NCBI RefSeq assembly: GCF_900110965.1 | Contig: NZ_FOFO01000004.1 | Location: forward strand, 56,784-120,783 | Direction of reading: 5' to 3' | Origin: Ectothiorhodospira magna | GTDB taxonomy: Bacteria > Pseudomonadota > Gammaproteobacteria > Ectothiorhodospirales > Ectothiorhodospiraceae | Length of the DNA stretch: 64,000 nucleotides | In this document: positions 34,809-44,385 of the stretch, piece by piece | How positions within the stretch are numbered: the stretch's first letter is position 1 | Layout of the letters: each line of letters begins with the position of its first letter | The notes under the pieces: model-generated | What the model was told of the DNA's origin: nothing | Database searches by the model: none | The model's input: the letters and a program-made list of their open reading frames with translations, nothing else | Translations under genes and position numbers: made by a program

Positions 34809-37241
34809 CTAGAACTCTTCCCATTCGTCATCGACAGGCTTGGGGGAAGACGGCGCCTTTTTGGGGCCACCCACCGCCTTGGGCGGCGCCGGGCGAGCGG
34901 ATGATGGCTTTTTCGGTGCCGCAGCAGGTAGCGCCTTGGGCTGGGGTGCCGGCAAACTCCCAGAGGGTTCATGGCTACCGGTGTCATCCACCCGAAAGAC
35001 GCTCACCGCCTTGGCCAGCCCCTGAGCCTGCTCCTCCAGGGATTCTGCAGCCGCCGCCGCCTCCTCCACCAAGGAGGCATTTTGCTGGGTCACATCATCC
35101 ATCTGGGTCACCGCCGTATTTACCTGTTCGATACCCGAACTTTGCTCATCGGAGGCAGCGGAAATCTCGGCAATCAAATCGGCCACCCGCTTGATCTGAC
35201 TGACCATCTCCTCCATGGCATCACCGGCTTCAAGCACCAGCTTGCTACCCTGGGCAATGGTGGCGGCATCCTCGGCAATCAATCCCTTGATCTCCTTGGC
35301 GGCAGAGGCAGAGCGCTGGGCCAGATTACGAACCTCACCGGCCACCACGGCAAAACCTCGACCCTGCTCACCAGCCCGAGCCGCTTCCACCGCGGCGTTG
35401 AGCGCCAGGATATTGGTCTGGAACGCTATGCCGTCGATGACGGTAATGATCTCACCAATCTTGTCGGCACTGGCGGTAATGGCTTTCATCGACTCCACCG
35501 CGTCGCGGACCTTGCTGCCGCCAGTGGTGGCCGTTTCCCGGGCAGTATGGGAAAGCTGATTGGCCTGACGGGCATTATCGGCGGTCTGGCGGACCGTGGA
35601 AGTCAGCTCTTCCATGCTGGAAGCGGTTTCTTCCAGACTGGAGGCCTGTTCCTCGGTACGCTGGGAAAGATCCGAATTACCCACAGCAATTTCCCGAGCG
35701 GCAGTATTGATGGCATCCACCGATTCCTTGATTTGACCAATCAACTCCTTCAGACGATTGACCGTACTGTTGGTGTCGTTCTTGAGTTGACCGAAGGTGC
35801 CTTCGTAATTTCCAGTGACCTGCTGGGTCAGGTCGCCGTGGGATACGGCATCAAGCACCCTGGCCACTTCAGAAAGGCCAGAAGCGGTCTTTTCCATCAG
35901 GGTATTGACACCAACGCCCAGGCGTTCAAAGAAACCACTCAGTTCCTGGGTAGGAATACGCTGACTGAAGTCACCCTTGACTGCCCCTTCTACCAGGTCG
36001 CTGATCTGTTCTTCCACCCGCAATTCCTCGGTGCGGTCAGTCCATTCAATCACCACACCCACCCGATCACCCTCGGTGTTGAAGATCGGGTTGGACACCA
36101 GCCGGAAAGTGCGCCCGCCGATGTGGATCTGGGTATCGTGGGTGCTGCGCATGGTGTCCATCATCTGCCGCTGATGACCGGGATTCCTGTGGAAGATATC
36201 CATGCTTGCGCCCAGTACCTGATCCGGATTGAAATTGGGCAGATCCTTGCGGATCTCGTTGGCGGCCTTCTTGAACATCCCCGTCACGGCACCATTGGTA
36301 TAGATGATGCGGGCTTCCGGATCGGCCACCATCACATTGGAGGACACACTGTCCAGCGCGTAGCGGATACGCAGGTTTTCCGCCGCCACCCGCTTGGTCT
36401 CGGCGATGTTCGCCTTGAGCTTGGTCTGCATGTCCGACAGCCCCTTGAGGGCCATGCCGATCTCGTCCTTACGTTGGGTCTGAATCTTCTGGTCATAATC
36501 GCCATCACCAATGGCACTAAAATGCATGACCAGAGCCTTGAGGGGGCGCACCATACTGATGACCGTAAGGGTGGCCAGGGCGATAGCCAGTACCATGGCA
36601 ATGGCGGCCAGCCAGATCACCTGACGAATTTCTGCCTGGGAACTCTCCACCGCCTCCGTGGCATGGGCTGTAGCCCGAGCCATATTGCCGTTCACCAATT
36701 CCTCGAACGTGCTCCCCATCACGTTGGAAATGGGGACCATACGGTTCATGGTGGCACGATACTCGTTCATCAGCTGATCAAAACCCGCCGGGTCAGTGGT
36801 ATTGATCATGGCCTGGATCAGGCGATCCAGTTCCACATAAATGGCACGCCAGGCCTGATACTCCCCGGTAAGCCGGGTGAACACCCGTTGGCCCTCCTCG
36901 GTCATGCGGGGAATACTGGAGATTTCGTTCCAGTTGCGATCGATGATGTCCCAGGACCGGCTGCGCTGGGCCGCAATGTCACGCAGGGCAGCTTTATCCT
37001 CGTAGGCATCATGCTGCACCAACACCTCTACCGTCTGGGCCCGAATCACCATACGCTCGGTGTTGAGTGCTCCCAGGGCACGAATGGACGGCAAGCGATT
37101 ATCACGAATCTGCTGGGAATAATTGGACCAGCTGCTAAAGCCCAGGTAAGCCTCGTAAGCGGCAAAACCCAGGGCAAAAATGAGGACACCACCGAGAAAT
37201 CCGATTTTGATGCCCGCGGAGAGATTGTCAAACCAGCGCAT
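34809..37241 (-). CDS. Chemoreceptor with 4HB, HAMP, PAS and EWEEF tether
   Basis: Methyl-accepting receptor of 810 residues. ATG 37241 has GGAGG 8 nt upstream. Order: helix 1 (about 15-35), periplasmic four-helix-bundle region (about 40-210), helix 2, HAMP ([10 protein letters not shown]), a PAS domain (about 300-415, [14 protein letters not shown]), two further HAMP-like units, then the signalling hairpin ([31 protein letters not shown]). A Pro/Ala/Lys-rich linker ends in DDEWEEF, matching the xWxxF tether that CheR binds; Pseudomonas Aer-2 in the Che2 system carries GWEEF. Unlike soluble Aer-2 this one is membrane-spanning. Confidence 0.94.
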   Translation of the reverse strand: MRWFDNLSAGIKIGFLGGVLIFALGFAAYEAYLGFSSWSNYSQQIRDNRLPSIRALGALNTERMVIRAQTVEVLVQHDAYEDKAALRDIAAQRSRSWDIIDRNWNEISSIPRMTEEGQRVFTRLTGEYQAWRAIYVELDRLIQAMINTTDPAGFDQLMNEYRATMNRMVPISNVMGSTFEELVNGNMARATAHATEAVESSQAEIRQVIWLAAIAMVLAIALATLTVISMVRPLKALVMHFSAIGDGDYDQKIQTQRKDEIGMALKGLSDMQTKLKANIAETKRVAAENLRIRYALDSVSSNVMVADPEARIIYTNGAVTGMFKKAANEIRKDLPNFNPDQVLGASMDIFHRNPGHQRQMMDTMRSTHDTQIHIGGRTFRLVSNPIFNTEGDRVGVVIEWTDRTEELRVEEQISDLVEGAVKGDFSQRIPTQELSGFFERLGVGVNTLMEKTASGLSEVARVLDAVSHGDLTQQVTGNYEGTFGQLKNDTNSTVNRLKELIGQIKESVDAINTAAREIAVGNSDLSQRTEEQASSLEETASSMEELTSTVRQTADNARQANQLSHTARETATTGGSKVRDAVESMKAITASADKIGEIITVIDGIAFQTNILALNAAVEAARAGEQGRGFAVVAGEVRNLAQRSASAAKEIKGLIAEDAATIAQGSKLVLEAGDAMEEMVSQIKRVADLIAEISAASDEQSSGIEQVNTAVTQMDDVTQQNASLVEEAAAAAESLEEQAQGLAKAVSVFRVDDTGSHEPSGSLPAPQPKALPAAAPKKPSSARPAPPKAVGGPKKAPSSPKPVDDEWEEF

Positions 37242-37271
37242 GTGCGTATCCTCCACTCAGGATAATGACAG

Positions 37272-37775
37272 CTACACGGCGCCTGACTGAATCTGATCCA
37301 TCAGACCCATTTCGCCGCTGCTCATAAGTTTCTCGATGTCCACCACAATGACCATACGCTCATCGAGGGTCGCCAAACCATCGATGTAAGCTGTGTCCAG
37401 AATGGCTCCAAATTCCGGAGCCGGACGAATCTGATCCGGCTTGAGCGCCACCACATCAGAGACGCCATCCACCACCATGCCCACCACCCGGCCCACAATG
37501 TTGAGAATGATCACCACCGTGAACTGGTTGTACTCTGCATCCCCCAGATGAAATTTCAAACGCATGTCGATGATGGGGACGATCACCCCACGCATGTTGA
37601 TCACACCCTTGATGAAATCCGGGGAATTGGCAATTTTGGTCACGGCATCGTAACCACGGATTTCCTGGACATTGAGGATATCCATGCCGTATTCCTCATC
37701 CCCCAGGGTAAAGGTGAGGTATTCACGGCTTTCTTCTGCGTTGATGATTGCCCTGTCCTTTGTCTTGTCAGTCAT
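37272..37775 (-). CDS. cheW: Chemotaxis coupling protein CheW
   Basis: Adaptor linking receptors to CheA (167 residues). ATG 37775 overlaps the cheA stop (ATGA). The CheW fold is seen from YLTFTLGDEEYGMDILNVQEI through GVINMRGVIVPIIDMRLKF to VVDGVSDVVAL. It lies between cheA and the receptor gene, as in Che2 operons. The N-terminal 18 residues are charged and the C-terminus is short. Confidence 0.96.
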   Translation of the reverse strand: MTDKTKDRAIINAEESREYLTFTLGDEEYGMDILNVQEIRGYDAVTKIANSPDFIKGVINMRGVIVPIIDMRLKFHLGDAEYNQFTVVIILNIVGRVVGMVVDGVSDVVALKPDQIRPAPEFGAILDTAYIDGLATLDERMVIVVDIEKLMSSGEMGLMDQIQSGAV

Positions 37776-40102
37776 GTCCCGGACTCCTGCACCATCGTGG
37801 GTGCTGTTGATGGATTGAGCCTGCGATTGATCTTCATCAGCTCATCCACATCAAGAATCAATGCCACACGCCCATCACCCATGATGGTGGCACCGGACAC
37901 CCCATCGACCTTGCGATAGTTGGTTTCCAGGCTCTTGATCACCACCTGATGCTGGGCCATCAGTTCATCCACCAGCAGCGCAGCACGACCCTCACCGGTA
38001 TCCACAATCACCACGATGCCATCTTCCACCGGCAGGTGGGCGGCATCCTGGGAAAAGATACGTCTGAGTTCCACCAAAGGCAGGTATTCTTCCCCCACCT
38101 GAAACACCCGACCCTTGCCGGATACGGTTTTGACCTGCTCCCGACGTGGGCGCACCGATTCCCGGATTGCGGTCAGTGGCAGAATGAAAATTTCATCATG
38201 CATACGCACGGACATGCCATCGAGAATGGCCAGGGTGAGGGGCAAACGGATCACGATGCGCGTCCCCTGGCCCAGTTCTGAATCAATCTCCACCCGACCA
38301 TTCATCTCCTCGATGTTCCGACGGACCACATCCATGCCCACCCCACGCCCGGAAATGTCGGTGACTGTATCTGCGGTGGAAAATCCTGGCGCAAAGATGA
38401 GATGCCAGACGTCCTTGTTGGACGGATTTTCCGGCAGGGGTACCCCTTTTTCCATGGCCTTGGCCAGCAGCTTTTCCCGATTCAGGCCCGCGCCATCATC
38501 ACTGACCTCCACCACGATATTGCCCCCTTGATGACTGGCCCGCAGGACAATCTGGCCGGCTTCAGGCTTACCCGCAGCCTGACGCTGAGCCGGTGATTCG
38601 ATGCCGTGGTCGATGCTGTTACGCACAAGATGGTTAAGCGGATCCGCCAGGCGTTCGATGAGTCCTTTGTCCAGCTCGGTATCTTCCCCCATCAGCTTGA
38701 GGTTCACCTTCTTGGACAAGGCGCTGGCGGTGTCCCGCACCACCCTGGGGAAGCGGTTGAAGACAAAACTGATGGGCATCATGCGAATGGACATGACCGC
38801 CTGTTGCAGATCCCTGGAATTGCGCTCCAGATTGGACAGTCCGTTAAAAATGGACTGATGGGTCACCGGGTCCAGCATGGAAATGGACTCGGCCATCATG
38901 GCGTGGGTGATGACCAGTTCTCCCACCAGATTGATCAGCTGATCCACCTTCTCCACGCTGACCCGGATGGAGGTATCACCAGCGGGGGGGCGCCGGGGCG
39001 GTGGCTGACGGGGGCCACCGCCGGCAGGCGGGACATTGACCGGCGGGGCAGCGCCTGACGATGGGGCCTGTTCACTTGCAGGGCCACCTGGGGCATCCTC
39101 AAAAAATCCGAACCCCTGATCTGCTTCCTGCTGCTGGCGCGCCACCTGGGCCGCCACCTGTTCCATGCCCGGAGCACCCCCGTACAGACCATATCCGGGG
39201 TGTTCCTGATCCATCGCCTGGGTCGCACCGGGGGCATCGGTAAAAAAACCATAGCCCTCATCATTCTCATCATTCGATGCCACCGGTTCTTCCGTGGGAG
39301 GTGCAAAGAAACCATATCCTGGATCTTCCCCGGTTTCGGTATCGTCAGCCGGCACGCTGGCTACCGGCACCAGCTTCACCGCAGCCTCATCACAGACAAA
39401 ATCCAGGGTATCGAGAATCTCGGAACGATCCACCGCCGTGGTCAAATGCCAGCACAGGGTCGTCTCCTCCTCCCCGGAAAGCTGTTCCAGGGTGCCTTTT
39501 TCAGACAGGACCTCCACCAGACCATCCAAAGAGGTGGCCAATGCCTCCCCCGCCAGATTACGGTCTATCTCGATCCGCCAGCAGACCGGCGCAGTCTCTC
39601 CTTCGTCATGGTCTACCGGCCCGGCCCCGGCAGAATCAGCGGCAACTTCAGGCTTGGTGCGGGCAACCGGCGGGGGGGGCGGTGGCGGGGTGACGGCAAG
39701 GGGCGAGGCGGCATCTCCGTGGGCCAACTGCTGCAGGACAGCACAGACCTGGGCGATACTGGGATCTTCAAAGGTATCCCCCTCCTGGTGAGCCGCCAGC
39801 TGCGCCTTGAGTACATCACCAGCATCCAAAAAGGCGTCCACCATCGCCGTGGTTGGCTTGAGTTCCTGCTTGCGCAGCCGATCCAGCAGGGTTTCCAGTA
39901 CATGGGTCACCTGAGCCATGTCGGAAAAACCAAAAGTGCCCGCCCCTCCCTTGATGGAGTGGGCGGCCCGGAAAATGGCGTTGAGCATTTCCTTGTCAGC
40001 CGTTTCCACGTCCAGCTCCAGCAACAGGCTTTCCATCTGCGCCAAATGCTCAGCGGCCTCTTCGAAGAACACCTGGTAGAACTGGCTCATGTCTATGGTC
40101 AT
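37772..40102 (-). CDS. cheA: Chemotaxis histidine kinase CheA with GYGFF linker repeats
   Basis: Central kinase of 776 residues. P1 Hpt: RAAHSIKGGAGTFGF (His 48). A long region (about 133-375) replaces a recognisable P2: it has a seven-proline run, a folded-looking stretch about 173-248, and four aromatic repeats (GYGFFAPP, GYGFFTDAP, GYGLYGGAP, GFGFFEDAP). Then P3 dimerisation (VEKVDQLINLVGELVI), P4 HATPase (HLVRNSIDHGIE, DDGAGLN, GRGVGMDVV) and P5 CheW-like domain. ATG 40102 has GGGGA 8 nt upstream. Phosphate acceptors should include CheY, CheB and possibly the two other receiver proteins of the cluster. Confidence 0.97.
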   Translation of the reverse strand: MTIDMSQFYQVFFEEAAEHLAQMESLLLELDVETADKEMLNAIFRAAHSIKGGAGTFGFSDMAQVTHVLETLLDRLRKQELKPTTAMVDAFLDAGDVLKAQLAAHQEGDTFEDPSIAQVCAVLQQLAHGDAASPLAVTPPPPPPPVARTKPEVAADSAGAGPVDHDEGETAPVCWRIEIDRNLAGEALATSLDGLVEVLSEKGTLEQLSGEEETTLCWHLTTAVDRSEILDTLDFVCDEAAVKLVPVASVPADDTETGEDPGYGFFAPPTEEPVASNDENDEGYGFFTDAPGATQAMDQEHPGYGLYGGAPGMEQVAAQVARQQQEADQGFGFFEDAPGGPASEQAPSSGAAPPVNVPPAGGGPRQPPPRRPPAGDTSIRVSVEKVDQLINLVGELVITHAMMAESISMLDPVTHQSIFNGLSNLERNSRDLQQAVMSIRMMPISFVFNRFPRVVRDTASALSKKVNLKLMGEDTELDKGLIERLADPLNHLVRNSIDHGIESPAQRQAAGKPEAGQIVLRASHQGGNIVVEVSDDGAGLNREKLLAKAMEKGVPLPENPSNKDVWHLIFAPGFSTADTVTDISGRGVGMDVVRRNIEEMNGRVEIDSELGQGTRIVIRLPLTLAILDGMSVRMHDEIFILPLTAIRESVRPRREQVKTVSGKGRVFQVGEEYLPLVELRRIFSQDAAHLPVEDGIVVIVDTGEGRAALLVDELMAQHQVVIKSLETNYRKVDGVSGATIMGDGRVALILDVDELMKINRRLNPSTAPTMVQESGT
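39083..39328 (-). repeat. Four GYGFF-type repeats in CheA
   Basis: Codons for CheA residues 259-340 encode four copies of an acidic-GYGFF-x-DAP motif at residues about 261, 282, 302 and 329, spaced 20-27 residues apart. Copies are EDPGYGFFAPP, DEGYGFFTDAP, EHPGYGLYGGAP and DQGFGFFEDAP. They lie in a disordered-looking linker before the dimerisation domain. Confidence 0.75.
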
Positions 40103-40138
40103 GCCAATAGTCCCCGCCGGAGTTGAAGGCTTGCGCCC

Positions 40139-40504
40139 TTAGCCGATCACCTTGCGTACCACCTCCAGCAACTTCTGGGGATCGAAAGGCTTGACCAGCC
40201 AGCCCGTCGCCCCCGCAGCGCGGCCCTGGGATTTCATGGCATCGCCAGATTCAGTGGTCAACATCAAGATGGGTACCGCTTTATATTGGGGCATGGCGCG
40301 CAATTGCTTGATCAGGGTAATCCCGTCCATGCGCGGCATGTTCTGATCGGTGAAAATCAGGTCGAATTTGCCCGACTTGGCTTTGTCAAGCCCATCCTGA
40401 CCATCCACCGCCTCAGTGACCGTATAGCCGGCCCCCTTGAGGGTGAAGGACACCATCTGGCGAATCGAAGCGGAGTCATCCACCGTAAGGATCGTTTTGG
40501 GCAT
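40139..40504 (-). CDS. cheY: CheY-type single-domain response regulator
   Basis: Receiver-only protein of 121 residues and first gene of the che operon. Conserved residues: acidic pair in LTVDDSASIR, phospho-Asp in LIFTDQNMPRMDG, Thr in LMLTTES, and Lys in LVKPFDP. It lies 36 nt upstream of cheA. In Che2-like operons the first-gene CheY need not act on the flagellar motor. A sigma-28 promoter precedes it. Confidence 0.95.
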   Translation of the reverse strand: MPKTILTVDDSASIRQMVSFTLKGAGYTVTEAVDGQDGLDKAKSGKFDLIFTDQNMPRMDGITLIKQLRAMPQYKAVPILMLTTESGDAMKSQGRAAGATGWLVKPFDPQKLLEVVRKVIG

Positions 40505-40535
40505 GGTTTTGCTTCCCCTATTGTCTTATCCAGAA

Positions 40536-40562
40536 TCATCGGCCCGGTTCCATGATTCTTGA
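40536..40562 (-). promoter_or_regulatory. Sigma-28 (FliA) promoter for the che operon
   Basis: On the minus strand TCAAGAAT (40562-40555), 11 nt, then GCCGATGA (40543-40536). The sigma-28 consensus is TAAAGTTT-N11-GCCGATAA: 5 of 8 and 7 of 8 match with exact spacing. The start would be near 40528, about 24 nt before the cheY ATG. The rest of the 245-bp gap up to alaC shows nothing else convincing. Confidence 0.65.
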
Positions 40563-40749
40563 GGCCCCGGTGACCGTTCCCGGCATATCCTAAGCATAAC
40601 GGGACGGCCAAAACAGCTGGCAACAAGAGCAGGGAAATCAGCGGGCAGCACAGTTCATGCCAGTCGCGGACATTCGTGGCCGCGCTGGCACAAGAGGATA
40701 CGGGCGACACCACAAGGGTCGCCCTGGCAGGCAGGCTTTGGCAGAGGGA

Positions 40750-41949
40750 TCAGGTATTCCCTGCGGTCCTGGCATCGTTACGGAACATGGCTTTGATGCC
40801 ACGCAGCGCCTGGCGGGTACGGTGCTCGTTCTCGATCAAGCCAAACCGCACATGGGTATCGCCATGACTCCCAAAACCGATTCCAGGCGATACTGCCACC
40901 TTGGCATCCCGCAGCAATTTCTTGCAAAAATCCAGGGATCCCATATGCCGGTACTGTTCAGGAATAGGCGCCCAGACGAACATGGTGGCCTTGGGTTTTT
41001 CCACCGGCCAGCCCAGGGCATTGAGACCATCACAGAGCACATCACGCCGCACCCGGTAAAGCTGACGGATCTCTTCCACGCAATCCTGAGGGCCTTCCAG
41101 GGCCGTGATGGCCGCGACCTGAATCGGTGTGAAAGTACCGTAGTCCAGGTAGGACTTGATCCGGCCCAGGGCCGCCACCAGGGTGGGGTTGCCGCACATA
41201 AAGCCCACCCGCCAACCGGGCATGTTGTAGGTCTTGGACAGGGTGTAGAACTCAACGGCCAGATCCTTGGCACCGGGTACCTGCAAAATGGACGGGGCCT
41301 TGTAGCCGTCAAAAACGATCTCGGCATAGGCCAGATCGTGTACCACCCAGATTCGATGCTCCCGGGCGATGGCCACCACTTTCTCGAAGAAATCCAGTTC
41401 CACACATTGGGTGGTAGGATTGGCGGGGAAATTCAGAATCAGCATCTTGGGACGGGGCCATGAATCCTGAATCGACCGTTCCAGTTCGGCAAAGAAGTCC
41501 ACATCCGGCGTCAACGGGACATGGCGGATGTCCGCCCCGGCAATGACACAACCATAGGGGTGGATCGGATAAGCGGGATTGGGCACCAGCACGGCGTCCC
41601 CCGGTCCCAGGGTGGCCAGGGCCAGATGGGCCAGCCCTTCCTTGGAACCGATGGTGACGATGGACTCGGTTTCCGGGTCCAGTTCCACGTCATAGGTGTC
41701 CTTGTACCATCGGCAAATGGCCCGGCGCAGACGGGGAATACCCTTGGAAACGGAATAGCGATGGGTGTCCCCCCGCTGGGCGGCTTCCACCAGCTTGTCC
41801 ACAATATGGGCAGGAGTGGGTTGATCAGGATTGCCCATCCCGAAATCAATCACATCCTCGCCCCTGGCGCGGGCCTTGGCCTTCAGGTCGTTGACAATGC
41901 TGAAGACATAGGGGGGAAGTCGCTTGATTCTGGGAAACTCTTCAATCAC
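40750..41949 (-). CDS. alaC: Alanine transaminase AlaC (class I/II aminotransferase)
   Basis: PLP aminotransferase that transfers amino groups between alanine/glutamate and pyruvate/2-oxoglutarate (399 residues). Start GTG 41949 ([15 protein letters not shown]) has GGA 8 nt upstream and fits AlaC homologues; the frame is open to 42036 but without resemblance. Markers: [41 protein letters not shown], and the PLP lysine in [15 protein letters not shown]. It stands alone, divergent from the Mth938-like gene. Confidence 0.92.
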   Translation of the reverse strand: MIEEFPRIKRLPPYVFSIVNDLKAKARARGEDVIDFGMGNPDQPTPAHIVDKLVEAAQRGDTHRYSVSKGIPRLRRAICRWYKDTYDVELDPETESIVTIGSKEGLAHLALATLGPGDAVLVPNPAYPIHPYGCVIAGADIRHVPLTPDVDFFAELERSIQDSWPRPKMLILNFPANPTTQCVELDFFEKVVAIAREHRIWVVHDLAYAEIVFDGYKAPSILQVPGAKDLAVEFYTLSKTYNMPGWRVGFMCGNPTLVAALGRIKSYLDYGTFTPIQVAAITALEGPQDCVEEIRQLYRVRRDVLCDGLNALGWPVEKPKATMFVWAPIPEQYRHMGSLDFCKKLLRDAKVAVSPGIGFGSHGDTHVRFGLIENEHRTRQALRGIKAMFRNDARTAGNT

Positions 41950-42086
41950 AGGGGTAATCCGGATGGTCGCAAGGGCGTGAATGGAAAGTGTGCATGACAA
42001 ACAAGGAACGATACTGACCCCCCGTAAGGCTGTCAATCATAAGGCTGTACTTGTCTTGCACCGGTTAACCCGGTTAGGTTTGCACC

Positions 42087-42464
42087 ATGAAAATGACACT
42101 CGAACATGCCGCAGGTCGGCACCTGATCACCGGCCATGGCCCAGGTTGGGTGCGGATCAACCAGACCTGCCACCGGCACAACCTGGTGGTCATGCCAGAT
42201 ACCCTCATCACCGATTGGGCGCCCACCCTGACCGAGGCGCTGTCTGCTGGCAGTCTGGCGCCGGTTCTGGCCCGGACACCGGACATCATCCTGCTGGGCA
42301 CCGGCCCAACCCGGCTGACACCGGATCAGGGACTCCTGCAACAGTGCATGGCCCAGGGTATCGGACTGGAAATCATGGACACGCCCGCCGCCTGCCGCAC
42401 CTACAATGTCATCGCCAGCGAAGGCCGAAAGGTGGCTGCTGCCCTGGTGTTGCCATCAGACTGA
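42087..42464 (+). CDS. Mth938-domain (DUF498) protein
   Basis: Small soluble protein of 125 residues of the Mth938/NDUFAF3-like fold. The ATG at 42087 has AGG about 9 nt upstream. Family features: INQTCHRHNLVVMPDTLI in the centre, ILLGTGPTRL, and C-terminal MDTPAACRTYNVIASEGRKVAAALVLP. Members are widespread in proteobacteria, often near amino-acid or export genes; the molecular role in bacteria is not settled. It converges on rpoS with an 11-nt gap. Confidence 0.85.
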   Translation: MKMTLEHAAGRHLITGHGPGWVRINQTCHRHNLVVMPDTLITDWAPTLTEALSAGSLAPVLARTPDIILLGTGPTRLTPDQGLLQQCMAQGIGLEIMDTPAACRTYNVIASEGRKVAAALVLPSD

Positions 42465-42475
42465 GCCGGTTCCGG

Positions 42476-43492
42476 TCACTTGTGCAACAATGTCTCTTCG
42501 GAAAAGCCCCGACTTTCCAGAATTTTCCGCAAGCGCTTGAGGGCATCCATCTGAATCTGACGCACCCGTTCCCGGGTGACCCCCAGTTCCAGCCCCACCT
42601 GTTCCAGGGTGCTGCGCTCAAAACCGTGCAGACCAAACCGGCGCACGATCACCTCCCGCTGCTTTTCGTCCAGTTCCATGAGCCACTCATCCACATAATG
42701 GATCACGTCCTCCTCCTGGATCAAAGAATCCGGCTCGGGGGTCTGTTCGTCGGGGATCACATCCAGCAAAGGGCGGTCACTGCCCTTGGCCATGGGCAGG
42801 TCAACCGAAGTCACCCGTTCTGACAAGGCCAGCATCCGCTTGACCTCGTCCACGGATTTATCCAGATGCCGGGCAACCTCTTCTGCCGTAGGTTCGTGAT
42901 CAAGCACCTGGGCCAGTTCTCTCGCGGCTCGCAGGTAGACGTTCAGTTCCTTGATGACGTGGATGGGCAGACGGATGGTGCGGGTCTGATTCATGATGGC
43001 CCGCTCGATGGTCTGGCGAATCCACCAGGTGGCATAGGTGGAAAAACGAAATCCCCGCTCCGGGTCAAATTTCTCCACCGCCCGGATCAGCCCCAGATTC
43101 CCCTCCTCAATCAGATCCAGCAGGGCCAGCCCCCGGTTCATGTAACGACGGGCAATCTTGACCACCAGACGCAGATTACATTCGATCATCTTGCGCCGGC
43201 CCCGTTCATCCCCTTGCTGGGCCAGACGGGCGTAGTACACCTCCTCCTCAGCCGTCAGCAAGGGGGAGAATTCAATTTCACTCAGATAGATGCGGGTGGC
43301 ATCCCTATCCCTTCCAGGCAGTTCCCCAGCGCTGAACAGGTCTTCCTGCTCATCCGAACGATGATCCGGGTTCAGGTCCGGGTCTGCAACCTCCGACGGC
43401 TTTGAAATCTCGTTATCACGGGTTTCCCCGTCCAGTTCCAGAGGTTCCTTATCCCGTTCACATGCAGGATTTCTGGCTGGCCTTTTGGGCAT
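42476..43492 (-). CDS. rpoS: RNA polymerase sigma factor RpoS
   Basis: Stationary-phase and general stress sigma factor (338 residues). AGGAGG precedes ATG 43492. An acidic N-terminal extension (about 1-60) is followed by region 1.2 ([21 protein letters not shown]), region 2 ([34 protein letters not shown]), region 3 and region 4 ([29 protein letters not shown]). It follows nlpD by 35 nt, the conserved gammaproteobacterial order. It should control much of the biofilm and stress response here. Confidence 0.98.
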   Translation of the reverse strand: MPKRPARNPACERDKEPLELDGETRDNEISKPSEVADPDLNPDHRSDEQEDLFSAGELPGRDRDATRIYLSEIEFSPLLTAEEEVYYARLAQQGDERGRRKMIECNLRLVVKIARRYMNRGLALLDLIEEGNLGLIRAVEKFDPERGFRFSTYATWWIRQTIERAIMNQTRTIRLPIHVIKELNVYLRAARELAQVLDHEPTAEEVARHLDKSVDEVKRMLALSERVTSVDLPMAKGSDRPLLDVIPDEQTPEPDSLIQEEDVIHYVDEWLMELDEKQREVIVRRFGLHGFERSTLEQVGLELGVTRERVRQIQMDALKRLRKILESRGFSEETLLHK

Positions 43493-43527
43493 GTCCCCTC
43501 CTGTGCGGAGACAGCACCGCCCCCAGC

Positions 43528-44376
43528 TTACCGGCGCGGCATGTAGCGCAGCGGATCAACAGGCTTGCCGTCCCGGCGAATCTCGAAATGCAGCATGGGC
43601 CGATCGGTTCCGGTATCGCCCAACAGCGCGATCCGCTGACCGGCGGAAACCGTAGCGCCTTCATTTACAAGAATTTTTTCATTGTGCCCGTAAGCACTCA
43701 GATAACTGTCATCATGCTTGACGATGATAAGCTTGCCATAGCCCACCAGTCCACTGCCACTGTAAACCACCCGTCCGGGTGCCGCAGCCCGCACCGGCTG
43801 CCCCCGTTGTCCGGCAATGGCAATGCCCTTTTTTCCGGTACCCTGAGGCTCAAAACGGCGGATCACCTGACCCTCGGTCGGCCATTGCCAGGTCAGGGTT
43901 CCCGTGGCCGCCGGAGGCGATGTCCGGGGAGGGGGGGCGGGGGGCGGGGCTGGACGCGCCGGTGGTGCAGCTGGAGGAGGAGCGGGGGCCGCCGGGGGGG
44001 TGGGGCGGGGTGGAGGCGTGGCCGGCGGCGGCGAGGGACGCTGGGCGGGTGGTGCCGGTGGTGATGGGGAAGCCGCCGGACGATCCGGTTCCGTGCGGGT
44101 TTCTCGCGGGGTTGCCGCCGTGCGGGTGGGGGCCGGTTGTCCGGGGGGAGGATTCATCCGCAATCGCTGCCCTGGATAAATGGTGTAAGGTGCGCTGATG
44201 CCGTTCCATTTGGCCAGGGACTGCCACTCAAGCCCGTAACGCCAGGCGATGGAATACAGGGTTTCCCGCTCCCTGACCGTATGTACACCGGAGCGAAAAG
44301 CCGGCTCCTCCGGCACCAGTGTCGCGCAGGCCGACACCAACAGCACCATCACCACAATCAGAGCCAGCGCCTTCAC
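43528..44376 (-). CDS. nlpD: NlpD-like LysM/M23 lipoprotein
   Basis: Outer-membrane lipoprotein of 282 residues that activates the division amidase AmiC. GTG start at 44376. Lipobox LLVSAC near residue 17; LysM ([30 protein letters not shown]); a long proline/alanine linker (about 75-155); C-terminal LytM domain ([40 protein letters not shown]). The first zinc ligands of active M23 peptidases are absent, as in other NlpD proteins, so it is non-hydrolytic. The linker is encoded by very G-rich DNA on the opposite strand. Confidence 0.96.
   Translation of the reverse strand: MKALALIVVMVLLVSACATLVPEEPAFRSGVHTVRERETLYSIAWRYGLEWQSLAKWNGISAPYTIYPGQRLRMNPPPGQPAPTRTAATPRETRTEPDRPAASPSPPAPPAQRPSPPPATPPPRPTPPAAPAPPPAAPPARPAPPPAPPPRTSPPAATGTLTWQWPTEGQVIRRFEPQGTGKKGIAIAGQRGQPVRAAAPGRVVYSGSGLVGYGKLIIVKHDDSYLSAYGHNEKILVNEGATVSAGQRIALLGDTGTDRPMLHFEIRRDGKPVDPLRYMPRR
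43926..43949 (+). other. G-quadruplex-forming tract in nlpD template strand
   Basis: Four guanine runs of 4, 7, 6 and 4 bases separated by single bases (GGGGA, then G7-C-G6-C-G4). It lies on the plus strand, the template for nlpD and hence for readthrough into rpoS. It encodes part of the Pro/Ala linker read on the minus strand. Confidence 0.7.
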
Positions 44377-44385
44377 GACGTTTAT

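Noticed and set aside
34971..37265. A 764-codon open frame opposite the chemoreceptor
   Set aside because: Shadow of the receptor; no recognisable domain, and the receptor strand has full motifs and a ribosome-binding site.
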